From: Dyella lipolytica | GTDB taxonomy: Bacteria > Pseudomonadota > Gammaproteobacteria > Xanthomonadales > Rhodanobacteraceae | Length of the DNA stretch: 64,000 nt | Assembly: GCF_030160075.1 (NCBI RefSeq) | Contig: NZ_BSNQ01000002.1 | Span: 1-64,000 of the forward strand | Direction of reading: 5' to 3' | In this document: positions 8,801 through 17,903 of the stretch, one piece after another | Layout of the letters: each line of letters starts with the position of its first letter | How positions within the stretch are numbered: position 1 is the stretch's first letter | The notes under the pieces: model-generated | Database searches by the model: none | What the model was told of the DNA's origin: nothing | The model's input: only the letters and a program-made list of their open reading frames with translations | Translations under genes and position numbers: made by a program

Positions 8801-11134
8801 TCAGAACGGCAGCTTCAATGTGGGATCGACCGCCAGCAATTGCTTGCGGAACGTATCCTGGATGCGCTTGAGTGCTTCCGCGTTATCCGCATCGAAACGC
8901 AGCACCAGGACCGGCGTGGTATTGGAGGGACGCACCAATCCCCAACCATCCGGCCAGTCGGCGCGCACGCCGTCGATGGTGATCAGCGCGGCATCGCCGA
9001 AGTTGGCCTTCTCGCGGAATTTCTCGATAAAGCGATAGTGCGCACCCTCGGCCATTTCGATCTTGAGTTCCGGCGTGGAAACGCCCTTGGGGCAGGTCTC
9101 GAAGATCTGTTCCGGCGTACGACCCTCGATATCTCCGGCCAGAATTTCTAGCAGTCGAGCACCTGCGTAGATACCGTCGTCGAAACCGTACCAGCGCTCT
9201 TTGAAGAAGAAGTGGCCGCTCATCTCGCCGGCCAGCTCCGCGCCCGTTTCACGCATTTTCGCCTTGATCAGCGAATGGCCGGTGCGCCACATCAAGGGGC
9301 TCCCGCCGGCATCGAGTATCTGGCCCCGGAGATGACCGGTACATTTGACGTCGTAAATAATCGTTGCGCCGGGCTGTCGCGACAGCACATCGCGCGCGAA
9401 CAGCATCAGCGTGCGATCGGGGAAAATGATTTCGCCGCTGCGCGTCACGACACCCAGGCGGTCGCCATCGCCGTCGAAAGCCACACCCAGATCGGCGCCG
9501 GTCTGCTTCACCGAAAGGATAAGGTCCTCAAGATTGTGCGGATCGGACGGATCGGGATGATGGTTGGGGAAGGTGCCATCGACTTCGCAATACAAGGGAA
9601 TGACTTCGCAGCCGATGCCTTCGAGCACCTGCGGCGCCACCGCGCCGGGAATACCGTTGCCGCAGTCGACCACGATTTTGAGCGGGCGCTCAGTCTGTAC
9701 ATCGGAGGTGATGCGCTCGATATAGTCGGGCACCACGTCGACATGCCGCAGGTTGCCCTTGCCGTCGCTTTCGAGAGCATTCGTGGCGATCCGATTGTAG
9801 AGATCCTGGATCGCCCCTTCCGACAGCGTTTCGCCGCCAACCACGATCTTGAAGCCGTTGTAATCGGGCGGATTGTGACTACCGGTAACCGCAACACCGC
9901 TACCAGTATTGAATCGGTAGGTCGCGTAATACACCACCGGCGTCGGTGCCGCGCCGATGTCGATCACATCGATGCCAGCCGCGCGCAGACCGTCGGACAA
10001 AGCACCAGCCAGCTCGGGACCGGAAAGGCGCCCATCGCGTCCCACCACGATTTCGTGCAGCCCTTTCTCGCGCATTAGCGTACCGATCGACTGGCCGAGC
10101 AGCTTCGCCACTCCAGCCGTCAAGCTCGTACCCACCACACCGCGCACGTCATAAGCACGAAAAATGGTGGGATCGACTGTGACCGGAGCCGGTGCTGGTG
10201 CAGGTTTGGCTACGGGGCGAACGACCGGTTTGACGGGCGCGGGCGCGGGCTGATCTTTTGCAATGTCCGACAAACTTTCTTCCTCGATGGGAACGGCGCG
10301 GCGCATGCCTGCATGCGCAAACAACCAGAAGAGATACACGCCCCCAACCAAGCCAGCCAGGGTCAACAATGCAGCTAGCGGTAAAGATTGGGGCAACACG
10401 ATATAGGCGCCCGGCAACACGGCCATGATGTTGAAGCTGCTGCCTGGCACAGGCTTGCCAGTCGGCTCCCGATCGACCGACGCAGCACTGCCATGCGCCA
10501 TCAATTCAAGATTCTCACCGCGATCGCTGCTTTGATGCAGCTCCAACCTGCCGCCACCCACTGGAGCTTCATTGAAGCGCTGTGCGATCGGCGCAAACGG
10601 GAGTTCAATCCAGACCCAGGCCAGCGGCTTTTGCTCCGGACCCAGCGGCGCCACCATCGTCATGCGACGATCGCCGATACCCTTGAACATCGACTGCACG
10701 GGCGGCGCACCTTCGGCATCCGGCGCCTCCATCAATTGCGCCGCCTTGGCATAGCCAAAGTCGTGATAGTTGGCGTGCAGGACTTCATCCAATCCGCCGC
10801 TGTAGAGCTCCACATTCAAAGCCTGCGGCAGTCGCTGCTTCAGAGCAGCGAGTACTGGCGCGGGATCAGCGGGCAGCCCGCTCGTATCCACGCCCGATAG
10901 GGCCTTTGTCACTTGATTGCGCTGGGTGGCGATTTCATCTGCCAGCGACTGAACGGCTTGATCTTGAGCTGTATGAACCTGCTTGATGGCGCCATCCTGA
11001 TCGGCAACCAACGACGTTTGCCAGGCGCTGAACGCGGCAAACGCCAGCAGCAAGGTGCCGCCGACCAGCATCGACAGTCGTCCCCAATTGACCTGCACAC
11101 CCGGCAAACGCGTTCTTGCGCTGCTCATCGCCAT
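8801..11134 (-). CDS. algC: membrane-anchored phosphomannomutase/phosphoglucomutase
   Basis: Interconverts hexose 1- and 6-phosphates for exopolysaccharide and LPS sugar supply. The catalytic part (about residues 321-777) has all family signatures: TGSHNPP with the phosphoserine near 418, the metal site DGDGDR, the sugar loop GEMSGHFFF and the phosphate site RPSNTTPV. It is preceded by about 320 extra residues: a membrane segment near 20-40, a soluble stretch, a second membrane segment near 245-272, and a Pro/Ala-rich linker. The usual soluble AlgC is about 460 residues. Start 11134 lies 20 nt after dut; ATG 11128 is also possible. Confidence 0.93.
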   Translation of the reverse strand: MAMSSARTRLPGVQVNWGRLSMLVGGTLLLAFAAFSAWQTSLVADQDGAIKQVHTAQDQAVQSLADEIATQRNQVTKALSGVDTSGLPADPAPVLAALKQRLPQALNVELYSGGLDEVLHANYHDFGYAKAAQLMEAPDAEGAPPVQSMFKGIGDRRMTMVAPLGPEQKPLAWVWIELPFAPIAQRFNEAPVGGGRLELHQSSDRGENLELMAHGSAASVDREPTGKPVPGSSFNIMAVLPGAYIVLPQSLPLAALLTLAGLVGGVYLFWLFAHAGMRRAVPIEEESLSDIAKDQPAPAPVKPVVRPVAKPAPAPAPVTVDPTIFRAYDVRGVVGTSLTAGVAKLLGQSIGTLMREKGLHEIVVGRDGRLSGPELAGALSDGLRAAGIDVIDIGAAPTPVVYYATYRFNTGSGVAVTGSHNPPDYNGFKIVVGGETLSEGAIQDLYNRIATNALESDGKGNLRHVDVVPDYIERITSDVQTERPLKIVVDCGNGIPGAVAPQVLEGIGCEVIPLYCEVDGTFPNHHPDPSDPHNLEDLILSVKQTGADLGVAFDGDGDRLGVVTRSGEIIFPDRTLMLFARDVLSRQPGATIIYDVKCTGHLRGQILDAGGSPLMWRTGHSLIKAKMRETGAELAGEMSGHFFFKERWYGFDDGIYAGARLLEILAGDIEGRTPEQIFETCPKGVSTPELKIEMAEGAHYRFIEKFREKANFGDAALITIDGVRADWPDGWGLVRPSNTTPVLVLRFDADNAEALKRIQDTFRKQLLAVDPTLKLPF

Positions 11135-11153
11135 GCCCCGTTCCCCAAGTATC

Positions 11154-11609
11154 TCAATGCTTGCCCGTTGATCCGAACCCGCCCTCGCCCCTGTGCGACG
11201 GCACGAATTCGTCGACGACCCGCAATCGCGCCTGCCCGACCGGTACCAGCAGCAGCTGCGCAATACGTTCACCCACCCCAATGGTGTAGGGCTGCGTGCC
11301 GCGGTTCCAGCATGAAATCATCAACGGCCCCTGATAGTCGGCATCGATCACGCCCACCAGATTGCCCATTACCAATCCATGTTTGTGACCCAGTCCGGAG
11401 CGCGGCACGATCAGCGCGCACCAACCCGGATCGCCGATATGGATGGCCATACCGCTGGGCACCAGCGCGCTTTCGCCCGGAGACAGGGTGAGCGGCTCTT
11501 GCAGCGCGGCGCGCAGGTCCATCCCTGCGCTGCCCAACGTGGCTGCCTGCGGTAGCGGAATACTGTCGCCCAGACGCGGGTCGAGAATCTTCAGTTCGAC
11601 ATCGATCAT
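11154..11609 (-). CDS. dut: dUTP diphosphatase
   Basis: Hydrolyses dUTP to dUMP, which keeps uracil out of DNA and feeds dTMP synthesis. At 151 residues it has the five trimeric-dUTPase motifs, including [28 protein letters not shown] and the C-terminal [11 protein letters not shown]. The start overlaps the coaBC stop as ATGA, so translation is probably coupled. algC follows after 20 nt. Confidence 0.97.
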   Translation of the reverse strand: MIDVELKILDPRLGDSIPLPQAATLGSAGMDLRAALQEPLTLSPGESALVPSGMAIHIGDPGWCALIVPRSGLGHKHGLVMGNLVGVIDADYQGPLMISCWNRGTQPYTIGVGERIAQLLLVPVGQARLRVVDEFVPSHRGEGGFGSTGKH

Positions 11610-12811
11610 CCCCGCACCGCCTTGTAGCGGCTGGCGATGTGTTCGATCAGCTGGCGTGCAAGGATGGCTTTGTCGGCCCGCGGCAACTCTGCCGAACCGT
11701 CGACCCAGTAGAGCGTGATCGCGTTGTCGGCCGTTTCGAAGCCCATGCCATCGCCAACCTGGTTAGCGGCAATCATGTCCAATCCTTTGCGTTGCAGTTT
11801 GTCGCGGGCATAGCTCTCCACGTTCTGTGTCTCCGCCGCAAAGCCGACCAGGAACGGATGCGCGCGCTGCGCCGAAAGGCTCGCGAGTATGTCCGGATTT
11901 TCCGCCAACTGCAGCGTGAGTTCCGCGCCTGCCTGCTTTTTGAGCTTGTGCGCAGCGATGGTGTTCGGTCGATAGTCGCCGACAGCGGCTGCGCCAATGT
12001 AAATGTCGGCATCAGCAGCGGCTTCGGTCACCGCAGCATGCATTTGCGCCGCGCTGCGCACATCGATGCGCTTTGCGATGTTCGGCGGCGAGGCGAGGCC
12101 GACCGGACCGGCGACGAGCGTCACCTGCGCGCCCGCTTGCGCTGCTGCTTCGGCCACGGCGAAACCCATTCGACCGGAGCTTCGATTGCCGATGAAACGT
12201 ACCGGATCGATATCCTCATACGTCGGCCCCGCACTGACTACGACCTTTTTACCGTGCAGCACGCGATCGCCGAACGAAGCCACGATCGCGTCACGCAATT
12301 CATGCGGCTCCAACATGCGGCCCGAGCCAACGTCACCGCAGGCCTGATCACCTATGGCCGGTCCGAGGATGTGCACACCTCGCGTGCGCAAAGTAGCGAG
12401 GTTCGCCTGCACGGCGGCATGCGCCCACATCTGCTGATTCATGGCCGGCGCCACATAAACCGGTGCGGCCGTCGCCAGACACAGCGTGGTCAACAAGTCA
12501 CTGGCATGTCCATGCGCGAGGCGCGCCATCAGATCGGCACTGGCCGGGGCGATCAGCACACGTTCGGCCCAGCGCGCCAGCTCGATATGTCCCATCGCCG
12601 CCTCGGCCGATTCGTCCCATAAGCTCACCCGCACCGCCTCCCCCGACAAGGCCTGGAAGGTGGTCGGAGTGACGAAGCGGGTCGCGCTCTCGGTCATGAC
12701 GACGCGCACGTGCGCGCCGAGGTCACGCAAGCGGCGAACCAGCTCGCAGGATTTGTAGGCGGCAATGCCACCCGACACTCCCAGCAATATGCGGCGTTGG
12801 GCAAGGCTCAT
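11606..12811 (-). CDS. coaBC: bifunctional phosphopantothenoylcysteine decarboxylase / phosphopantothenate-cysteine ligase
   Basis: Carries out two steps of coenzyme A synthesis. The N-terminal flavoprotein CoaC half has [13 protein letters not shown] and the active-site PAMNQQMW. The C-terminal CoaB half starts near residue 190, with [17 protein letters not shown] and [10 protein letters not shown]. The 401 residues match the usual fused length. It is the first gene of a coaBC-dut-algC leftward operon and diverges from radC. Confidence 0.97.
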   Translation of the reverse strand: MSLAQRRILLGVSGGIAAYKSCELVRRLRDLGAHVRVVMTESATRFVTPTTFQALSGEAVRVSLWDESAEAAMGHIELARWAERVLIAPASADLMARLAHGHASDLLTTLCLATAAPVYVAPAMNQQMWAHAAVQANLATLRTRGVHILGPAIGDQACGDVGSGRMLEPHELRDAIVASFGDRVLHGKKVVVSAGPTYEDIDPVRFIGNRSSGRMGFAVAEAAAQAGAQVTLVAGPVGLASPPNIAKRIDVRSAAQMHAAVTEAAADADIYIGAAAVGDYRPNTIAAHKLKKQAGAELTLQLAENPDILASLSAQRAHPFLVGFAAETQNVESYARDKLQRKGLDMIAANQVGDGMGFETADNAITLYWVDGSAELPRADKAILARQLIEHIASRYKAVRG

Positions 12812-12911
12812 GGTGTAAGCAGGGTCTGACGTACTGGTAGACGGCTAGCTTACCGGATTCATGTATGGCAACTGCTGCCTCGATCGCATCCGCATCATGG
12901 ATGCTGGCGAT

Positions 12912-13583
12912 ATGAGTATTCGTACGTGGCCGGAAGGCGAGCGGCCCCGCGAGAAATTGCTGACACGCGGCAGCACTTCATTGTCGGATGCCGAATTGCT
13001 CGCCGTATTGCTTGGCAGCGGCGTGCGCGGCAAGGATGCAATCGCCCTGGGACGCGAGTTATTGATGCGCGCCGGCAGCCTCGGCGCCCTGCTCGGCCGG
13101 CCTGACCAGGACATCCGCGCCGTCGGGCTGGGGCCGGCCAAGCGCGCACGCATTGCTGCCGCATTGGAGCTCGCCCGCCGCAGCCTCGCCGAACAGTTGG
13201 CCGAACGTCCCGCTCTGGGCAATCCGCGAGAGAGTGGCGACTACCTTAGCTCCCGTCTGCGTCATCTGCCGTACGAGGTCTTCGCTTGCCTGTACCTCGA
13301 TAATCGTCACCGCGTACTCGCCTTTGAAGAGCTTTTCCGAGGCACCGTGGACGGCGCCAATGTGCATCCGCGCGAAGTGGTCCGCGCCTGCCTCAGACAT
13401 AACGCCGCCGCCGTCATCTTTGCGCACAATCATCCCAGCGGGGTGGCCGAGCCCAGCCCCGCCGACCAGGCGATCACCCGTGAGCTGGGCCAGGCGCTGC
13501 GGCTGGTAGGTGTTCGGGTGCTGGATCACCTGGTGATCGGCCAGGCCGAAGCCGTGTCCATGGCCGAACGCGGCATGCTGTAG
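12912..13583 (+). CDS. radC: RadC family JAMM-domain protein
   Basis: Family of uncertain role, historically linked to DNA repair. The 223-residue protein has an N-terminal helix-hairpin-helix region (about 40-95) and a C-terminal JAB1/MPN metalloprotease-like domain with FAHNHPSG followed by SPADQAIT. The start at 12912 (MSIRTWPEGERPREKL) matches the family N terminus; upstream ATGs at 12861 and 12897 add unmatched residues. It is not followed by rpmB-rpmG here, unlike in many relatives. Confidence 0.93.
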   Translation: MSIRTWPEGERPREKLLTRGSTSLSDAELLAVLLGSGVRGKDAIALGRELLMRAGSLGALLGRPDQDIRAVGLGPAKRARIAAALELARRSLAEQLAERPALGNPRESGDYLSSRLRHLPYEVFACLYLDNRHRVLAFEELFRGTVDGANVHPREVVRACLRHNAAAVIFAHNHPSGVAEPSPADQAITRELGQALRLVGVRVLDHLVIGQAEAVSMAERGML

Positions 13584-13596
13584 GTTCTCTCGATCC

Positions 13597-13629
13597 AAAA
13601 AAAACGGCGCGACCGCTAGGTTCGCGCCG
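13597..13629 (-). terminator. rho-independent terminator, leftward
   Basis: CGGCGCGA (13605-13612) and TCGCGCCG (13622-13629) form a perfect 8-bp stem. Eight A residues (13597-13604) on the plus strand become a U8 tract for leftward transcription. It lies 14 nt after the radC stop, but the U tract faces the other way, so it best serves a leftward transcript. Confidence 0.7.
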
Positions 13630-14080
13630 GGAGCCGCATGAGGGGAGGGTATTGGGATGCGGCAGTCCCGTATCGATCCGACGGGGGAGACGCCGGTGAT
13701 ACCCAGTTATTGTCGCGGCGCGTCATGACTGCCGTATGACATGCAATGCGCATGCCTTTGGATGCGGGGGTGGCAAGACTTATGCACACAGCGCTCTCGG
13801 GGCCACTTACCGGCATATTACTGAAGAGCACATTAAGTTGGTCTTCTAAGTGCTTATTTTCTATGTAATAACTGCATGACAAACGGGTTTCCATCGGCGT
13901 TCTCCGTGGTAGCTCCCACGTAGCCTTCACTTTCCCCACAGACTTATCCACAGAATCGATCCACCGCACCGCAGCAGATGCAGGCACCACACGGGTCCGC
14001 ATGGTCCAGCCATAAGGAAAGACGGTCTGCAGCACCGTGTCTGTTAGGATGCGCGGTTCCATCAAGATCGATCCCCGCCC
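13630..14080. other. intergenic region between radC and argS
   Basis: About 450 nt with no gene I can support. It is less GC-rich than its surroundings. A leftward open frame of 171 codons (13616-14131) has rare codons (AGA, ATA, TTA, CTA) and no family I recognise, and its stop falls inside the terminator stem. Possible promoter elements for argS lie around 13838-13870 (TTGGTC, 18 nt, TATGTA), but they are weak. Confidence 0.4.
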
Positions 14081-15772
14081 GTGAAAGAAGCGCTGCGCGA
14101 CCTGGTTCTTCAGGCCATCCGGACCCTCCAAGGCGATGGCACTCTACCGAACGGCATCGATTTGCCGAATTTCGTGATCGAACGTGCGCGTAGCCGCGAA
14201 CACGGCGATTTCGCCACCAATGCCGCCATGCTGCTGGCCAAGCCGGCACGTGCCAAACCGCGCGAGCTCGCCGAGAAACTGGTCGCCGCCCTGCCTGCCA
14301 ACACACTGATCGGCAAGGTGGATATCGCAGGCCCGGGCTTCATCAACTTTTTCCTGGCGCCCGGCGCCTATCACGCAGAAGTGCGCAGCATGCTTGCCGA
14401 GGGCGGCACCTATGGCCGCAACAAAAGCGGCACCGGGAAAACGGTGGGCGTGGAATTCGTCTCCGCCAATCCGACCGGTCCGTTGCACGTGGGCCACGGC
14501 CGCAACGCAGTCATCGGCGACTGCCTGAGCCGTCTGTTCGAAGCCACCGGCTGGAACGTCAAACGCGAGTTCTATTACAACGATGCCGGCGTGCAGATCC
14601 AGAACCTGGCGATCTCGGTGCAGGCGCGTGCGCGCGGCATCGCACCCGGGGATACCGGCTGGCCGGAAGACGGTTACCGCGGCGACTACATCGCCGAAGT
14701 CGCCAAATCCTATCTCGCCGGCGAATCGGTCACTGCTGACGGCCACACCGTTACCGGCGCCAAGAATCCGGAGGATCTCGACGCGATCCGCCGCTTTGCC
14801 GTGGCCGCACTGCGCCATGAGCAGGATCTCGACCTGAAAGCCTTCGGCGTCGATTTCGACGTGTATTTCCTGGAGTCCTCGCTCTACACCGACGGCAAGG
14901 TGGAAGAAACCGTGCGCGAGCTGCTCGCCCACGGCCATACCTACGAAGAAGGCGGTGCGCTGTGGTTGCGTACCACCGATTTCGGTGACGACAAGGACCG
15001 CGTGATGCGCAAGTCCGACGGCACCTACACCTACTTCGTGCCCGACGTGGCTTATCACCTGAGCAAATGGCAGCGCGGCTATGAAAACGCCGTGACCGTG
15101 TTGGGTGCAGACCACCACGGCACCCTGGCCCGCGTGAAAGCGGGTCTGCAGGCGTTGGACGCCGGCATTCCCAAGGATTGGCCGCATTACGTCCTGTATC
15201 AGATGATTACCGTGATGCGCGGCGGCGAAGAGGTGAAGATCTCCAAGCGCGCCGGCAGCTACCTCACCTTGCGCGACCTGATCGACGAAGCCGGCCGCGA
15301 CGCCACGCGCTATTTCCTGATCGCACGCCGCTCCGATTCGCAGCTGGTGTTCGACATCGACCTTGCCCGCTCGCAGAGCAACGACAATCCGGTCTATTAC
15401 ATCCAGTACGCGCATGCACGCGTCTGCCGCGTGCTGGAAGAACTGGCCGAACGCGGCCTGCCTCCAGTCGATACACATTCCGGCTTCGGACAGCTGGCGC
15501 GGTTGGATAGCGAGCATGAGCAGATCCTGCTGACCGAGCTGTCGCGTTACCCGGAAATCGTCGAAGCGGCCGCCAACAATCTGGAACCGCACCTGATCGC
15601 GCAATATCTGCGCGAACTCGCCGGTGCGCTTCACAGCTACTATCACGAACACAAATGGATCGTGGACGACGCCGAGCTGCGCAACGCGCGCATCACGCTT
15701 GCCGTCGCCACCCGTCAGGTCATACGTAACGGTTTGGATTTGCTGGGACTCAGTGCCCCGGAGAAGATGTAA
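14081..15772 (+). CDS. argS: arginyl-tRNA synthetase
   Basis: Charges tRNA-Arg. The 563-residue class I synthetase has the N-terminal ArgRS additional domain (about 1-95), the HIGH-type motif HVGHGRNA near residue 134, a KISKR variant of the KMSKS site near residue 388, and a C-terminal DALR anticodon-binding domain (about 440-563). The start codon is GTG. The stop is immediately followed by the ATG of the SPOR-domain gene, so they form an operon. Confidence 0.97.
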   Translation: MKEALRDLVLQAIRTLQGDGTLPNGIDLPNFVIERARSREHGDFATNAAMLLAKPARAKPRELAEKLVAALPANTLIGKVDIAGPGFINFFLAPGAYHAEVRSMLAEGGTYGRNKSGTGKTVGVEFVSANPTGPLHVGHGRNAVIGDCLSRLFEATGWNVKREFYYNDAGVQIQNLAISVQARARGIAPGDTGWPEDGYRGDYIAEVAKSYLAGESVTADGHTVTGAKNPEDLDAIRRFAVAALRHEQDLDLKAFGVDFDVYFLESSLYTDGKVEETVRELLAHGHTYEEGGALWLRTTDFGDDKDRVMRKSDGTYTYFVPDVAYHLSKWQRGYENAVTVLGADHHGTLARVKAGLQALDAGIPKDWPHYVLYQMITVMRGGEEVKISKRAGSYLTLRDLIDEAGRDATRYFLIARRSDSQLVFDIDLARSQSNDNPVYYIQYAHARVCRVLEELAERGLPPVDTHSGFGQLARLDSEHEQILLTELSRYPEIVEAAANNLEPHLIAQYLRELAGALHSYYHEHKWIVDDAELRNARITLAVATRQVIRNGLDLLGLSAPEKM

Positions 15773-16486
15773 ATGGCACCACGCAAGGGTAAAGGCCGGC
15801 AGGCCGTGCGCAATAGCAGTGGCGGATTTCCGGCCTGGGCCGGCGTCCTTATCGGCATACTGATTGGTGCGCTGGTGGTCGTCGTGCTGATGCGCCACTC
15901 GCTGGTACCGATGGCGCCCAAGGGCCCGCAACCCAACCCCGAAGCCACCGCGCAGCCTGGTAGCGACGAAGGCCTGACGCCGGCTGGCGGTACGACCGCG
16001 CCGAAAAAACCGCAATACGATTTCTATTCCGTGCTGTCGGAAAAAGAAGTGCGCATCCCCGACTCGGAGATCAGCGCGCAGGCCAAGGCCGAGCAACAGC
16101 AGCAGCTCGCCGCACAACAGAAACAGCAGACGCAAAGCGCGACTCCGACGGCACCTAAGTTGCCGCCCAATGCGCCGGCAGCCATCACCCAAAACATCAC
16201 GGCAGCGCCTGCTTCGGCCGTCACCCCGCCGCCTTCGACCAACCCTGCCCAGAGCGGTTATCTGTTGCAGGTGGGCGCGTTTCCGAACGCCGCGGACGCA
16301 GAGACGCTGAAAGCCAAGCTTGCGCTACAGGGTTTCGTCGCCAACGTGCAGTCGGTCAGTGTCGGCGGTCAGACGTATCACCGCGTTCGCCTCGGGCCCT
16401 TCCATTCGGCCACTGACCTGGAATCGACCAAGCAGCGGCTCGCCTCGGCAGGCATTCCCGCTATCGCGCTGAAAGCGGGTATGTAG
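15773..16486 (+). CDS. SPOR-domain membrane protein (FtsN-like)
   Basis: Probable division-associated bitopic protein of 237 residues. A short basic cytoplasmic tail is followed by one membrane segment (about 24-43), then a low-complexity Pro/Ala/Gln linker (about 50-155), then a C-terminal SPOR domain (about 160-237) with YLLQVGAF and HRVRLGPF. SPOR domains bind denuded septal glycan. It directly abuts argS, an order seen in Xanthomonadales. FtsN function is inferred from architecture. Confidence 0.88.
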   Translation: MAPRKGKGRQAVRNSSGGFPAWAGVLIGILIGALVVVVLMRHSLVPMAPKGPQPNPEATAQPGSDEGLTPAGGTTAPKKPQYDFYSVLSEKEVRIPDSEISAQAKAEQQQQLAAQQKQQTQSATPTAPKLPPNAPAAITQNITAAPASAVTPPPSTNPAQSGYLLQVGAFPNAADAETLKAKLALQGFVANVQSVSVGGQTYHRVRLGPFHSATDLESTKQRLASAGIPAIALKAGM

Positions 16487-16512
16487 TCGCGCGCATGGCA
16501 TGCGACAGATAT

Positions 16513-16545
16513 GACAAGGGCGCCCTCGGCGCCCTTGTCTGTTTT
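16513..16545 (+). terminator. rho-independent terminator of argS-SPOR operon
   Basis: GACAAGGGCGCC (16513-16524) and GGCGCCCTTGTC (16528-16539) form a perfect 12-bp stem with a 3-nt loop, followed by TGTTTT. It lies 27 nt after the SPOR gene stop. Confidence 0.9.
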
Positions 16546-16570
16546 GCGTGCCTCAACGGCTGAGCTGAAC

Positions 16571-16888
16571 TCAACTGCTGGATCCGCCGCCCATCTTGGA
16601 TTTGATCAGCCCGATGATAATCATCAGGACGGCACCACCCACGCCGCCGCCCGCGACGTTGCCCAGGATAGAAGACATATCCATACCACCGTTGGCCGCT
16701 CCGGCAACTGCTGCTCCTGCGCCGCCACCCAGCACTGCCGACAAAATCTGTCCGCCGATGCCGCCGCCGACGATACCTGCCAGTGAATTGCCAAGCGTAC
16801 CGAGGTTGTAGTTCTTGAGCGCGGCGCCGGCAACATTGCCGCCGATGGCACCGGTAACCAGTTGAATGATCAAGCTGACGATGTTCAT
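16571..16888 (-). CDS. small glycine-rich hydrophobic protein
   Basis: A 105-residue protein of unknown function. It is almost entirely Gly, Ala, Ile, Leu and Val, with Gly-zipper-like runs (GGGIGGQI, VLGGGAGAAVAGAA) and about two or three potential membrane segments. It ends in a basic, Gly/Ser-rich tail (KSKMGGGSSS). The start at 16888 has GGGGA 5 nt upstream. It stands alone between the SPOR terminator and the oxidoreductase operon. Gly-zipper proteins often oligomerise in membranes; that is inference. Confidence 0.7.
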   Translation of the reverse strand: MNIVSLIIQLVTGAIGGNVAGAALKNYNLGTLGNSLAGIVGGGIGGQILSAVLGGGAGAAVAGAANGGMDMSSILGNVAGGGVGGAVLMIIIGLIKSKMGGGSSS

Positions 16889-17010
16889 GAATTCCCCTTT
16901 CACTTAAGTAGTGGTGACGGGTTTCGTGTCCTGGCTACATCAGCGATCACGCCAGGCCTCGCCTGTATATACCTGGGCAACCATCACCGCAACTTCGTTC
17001 GTCGTTGCAT

Positions 17011-17027
17011 TGATCCGTCACGGATCA
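17011..17027 (-). terminator. hairpin at the end of the oxidoreductase gene
   Basis: TGATCCG (17011-17017) and CGGATCA (17021-17027) form a 7-bp stem with a 3-nt loop that includes the stop codon of the leftward gene. There is no T tract, so it may only protect the mRNA end. Confidence 0.35.
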
Positions 17028-17903
17028 TTGACGACGCTTGAGGCGGATCAACCCTGAAATATCGTCATCACCGTAACCTTGACGCATTAACTCGGCGTAA
17101 TCGGCGAGCGAACTTTCGATCACCGTGCGCGACGTGCCGGCTTTCTCGGCAATGCCGCGCACAATGCCCAAATCCTTGTGCAACAGCGCGAGTTTGAAGC
17201 CGACGCTGAACTCGTTCTTCAACATGGTGGCGCCGCGTTTCTCGAGAAACCAGTTGCCCGCGGCACCCGCACCCAAGGTTGGAATCAGGCGCTCCGGATC
17301 GAGACCGAGCGCTTCGCCCAACGCCAGTCCTTCGCATACCGCCTGCGCAATACCCGCCACCAGCACCTGATTGACCGCTTTGGTCGCCTGCCCCGCACCC
17401 ACATCACCGAGATGAGTAATGCGCAAGGCATACGCCTCCAACACCGGGCGAGCGCGCTCAAGTACCGACGCGTCGCCACCCACCATGATCGAGAGCTTGC
17501 CGTTCTTCGCCCCCTCCACGCCACCGGATACCGGTGCATCGAGGAAGTGCGCGCCCACCGTGTGCAAGCGTGCGGCAGCCTGCTGGGCGGTATCGGGCGC
17601 CACGGTGGAATGATCGATCACGATCGTGCCGGGCCGCAGATGCGGAGCAAGCGCATCGATGGTGTTGAGCACGTCCGCATCGGCGGTGACACACAACGCA
17701 ATCACATCGCTTTGTGCAGCAAGCTCGGCGAGCGTGGCAGGTGCTGCAACATTCAAGTCACGCGCCAGCGCTTCGGCTTTGGCATGCGTACGATTGGCAA
17801 CGGCGCGCAACAACCCATGCTGTTTCAGATGTCCGGCCATCGGGGCGCCCATCGCGCCCAAACCGATGAATGCTGCCTTGAGGGTCATGCCTGCTTCTTT
17901 CAC
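17025..17903 (-). CDS. 3-hydroxyisobutyrate dehydrogenase-family NAD(P)-dependent oxidoreductase
   Basis: Beta-hydroxyacid dehydrogenase of 292 residues. The N-terminal Rossmann motif FIGLGAMGAPMAGHL is clear, with substrate-binding DAPVSGGVEGAKNG (about 125-138) and the catalytic-lysine segment KAVNQVLV (about 175). Family members reduce tartronate semialdehyde, succinic semialdehyde or oxidise 3-hydroxyisobutyrate; the exact substrate cannot be told. The GTG start overlaps the patatin stop (GTGA) with AAAGGA upstream; ATG 17888 is an alternative. It is the last gene of the leftward operon. Confidence 0.9.
   Translation of the reverse strand: MKEAGMTLKAAFIGLGAMGAPMAGHLKQHGLLRAVANRTHAKAEALARDLNVAAPATLAELAAQSDVIALCVTADADVLNTIDALAPHLRPGTIVIDHSTVAPDTAQQAAARLHTVGAHFLDAPVSGGVEGAKNGKLSIMVGGDASVLERARPVLEAYALRITHLGDVGAGQATKAVNQVLVAGIAQAVCEGLALGEALGLDPERLIPTLGAGAAGNWFLEKRGATMLKNEFSVGFKLALLHKDLGIVRGIAEKAGTSRTVIESSLADYAELMRQGYGDDDISGLIRLKRRQ

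Noticed and set aside
13616-14131. Leftward 171-codon open frame between radC and argS
   Set aside because: It has rare codons, no recognisable family and a stop inside a terminator stem, and it overlaps the argS start. Reported only as intergenic.
14144-16192. 682-codon open frame antisense to argS and the SPOR gene
   Set aside because: It is a by-product of high GC3 in the real genes; argS has all its motifs on the other strand.
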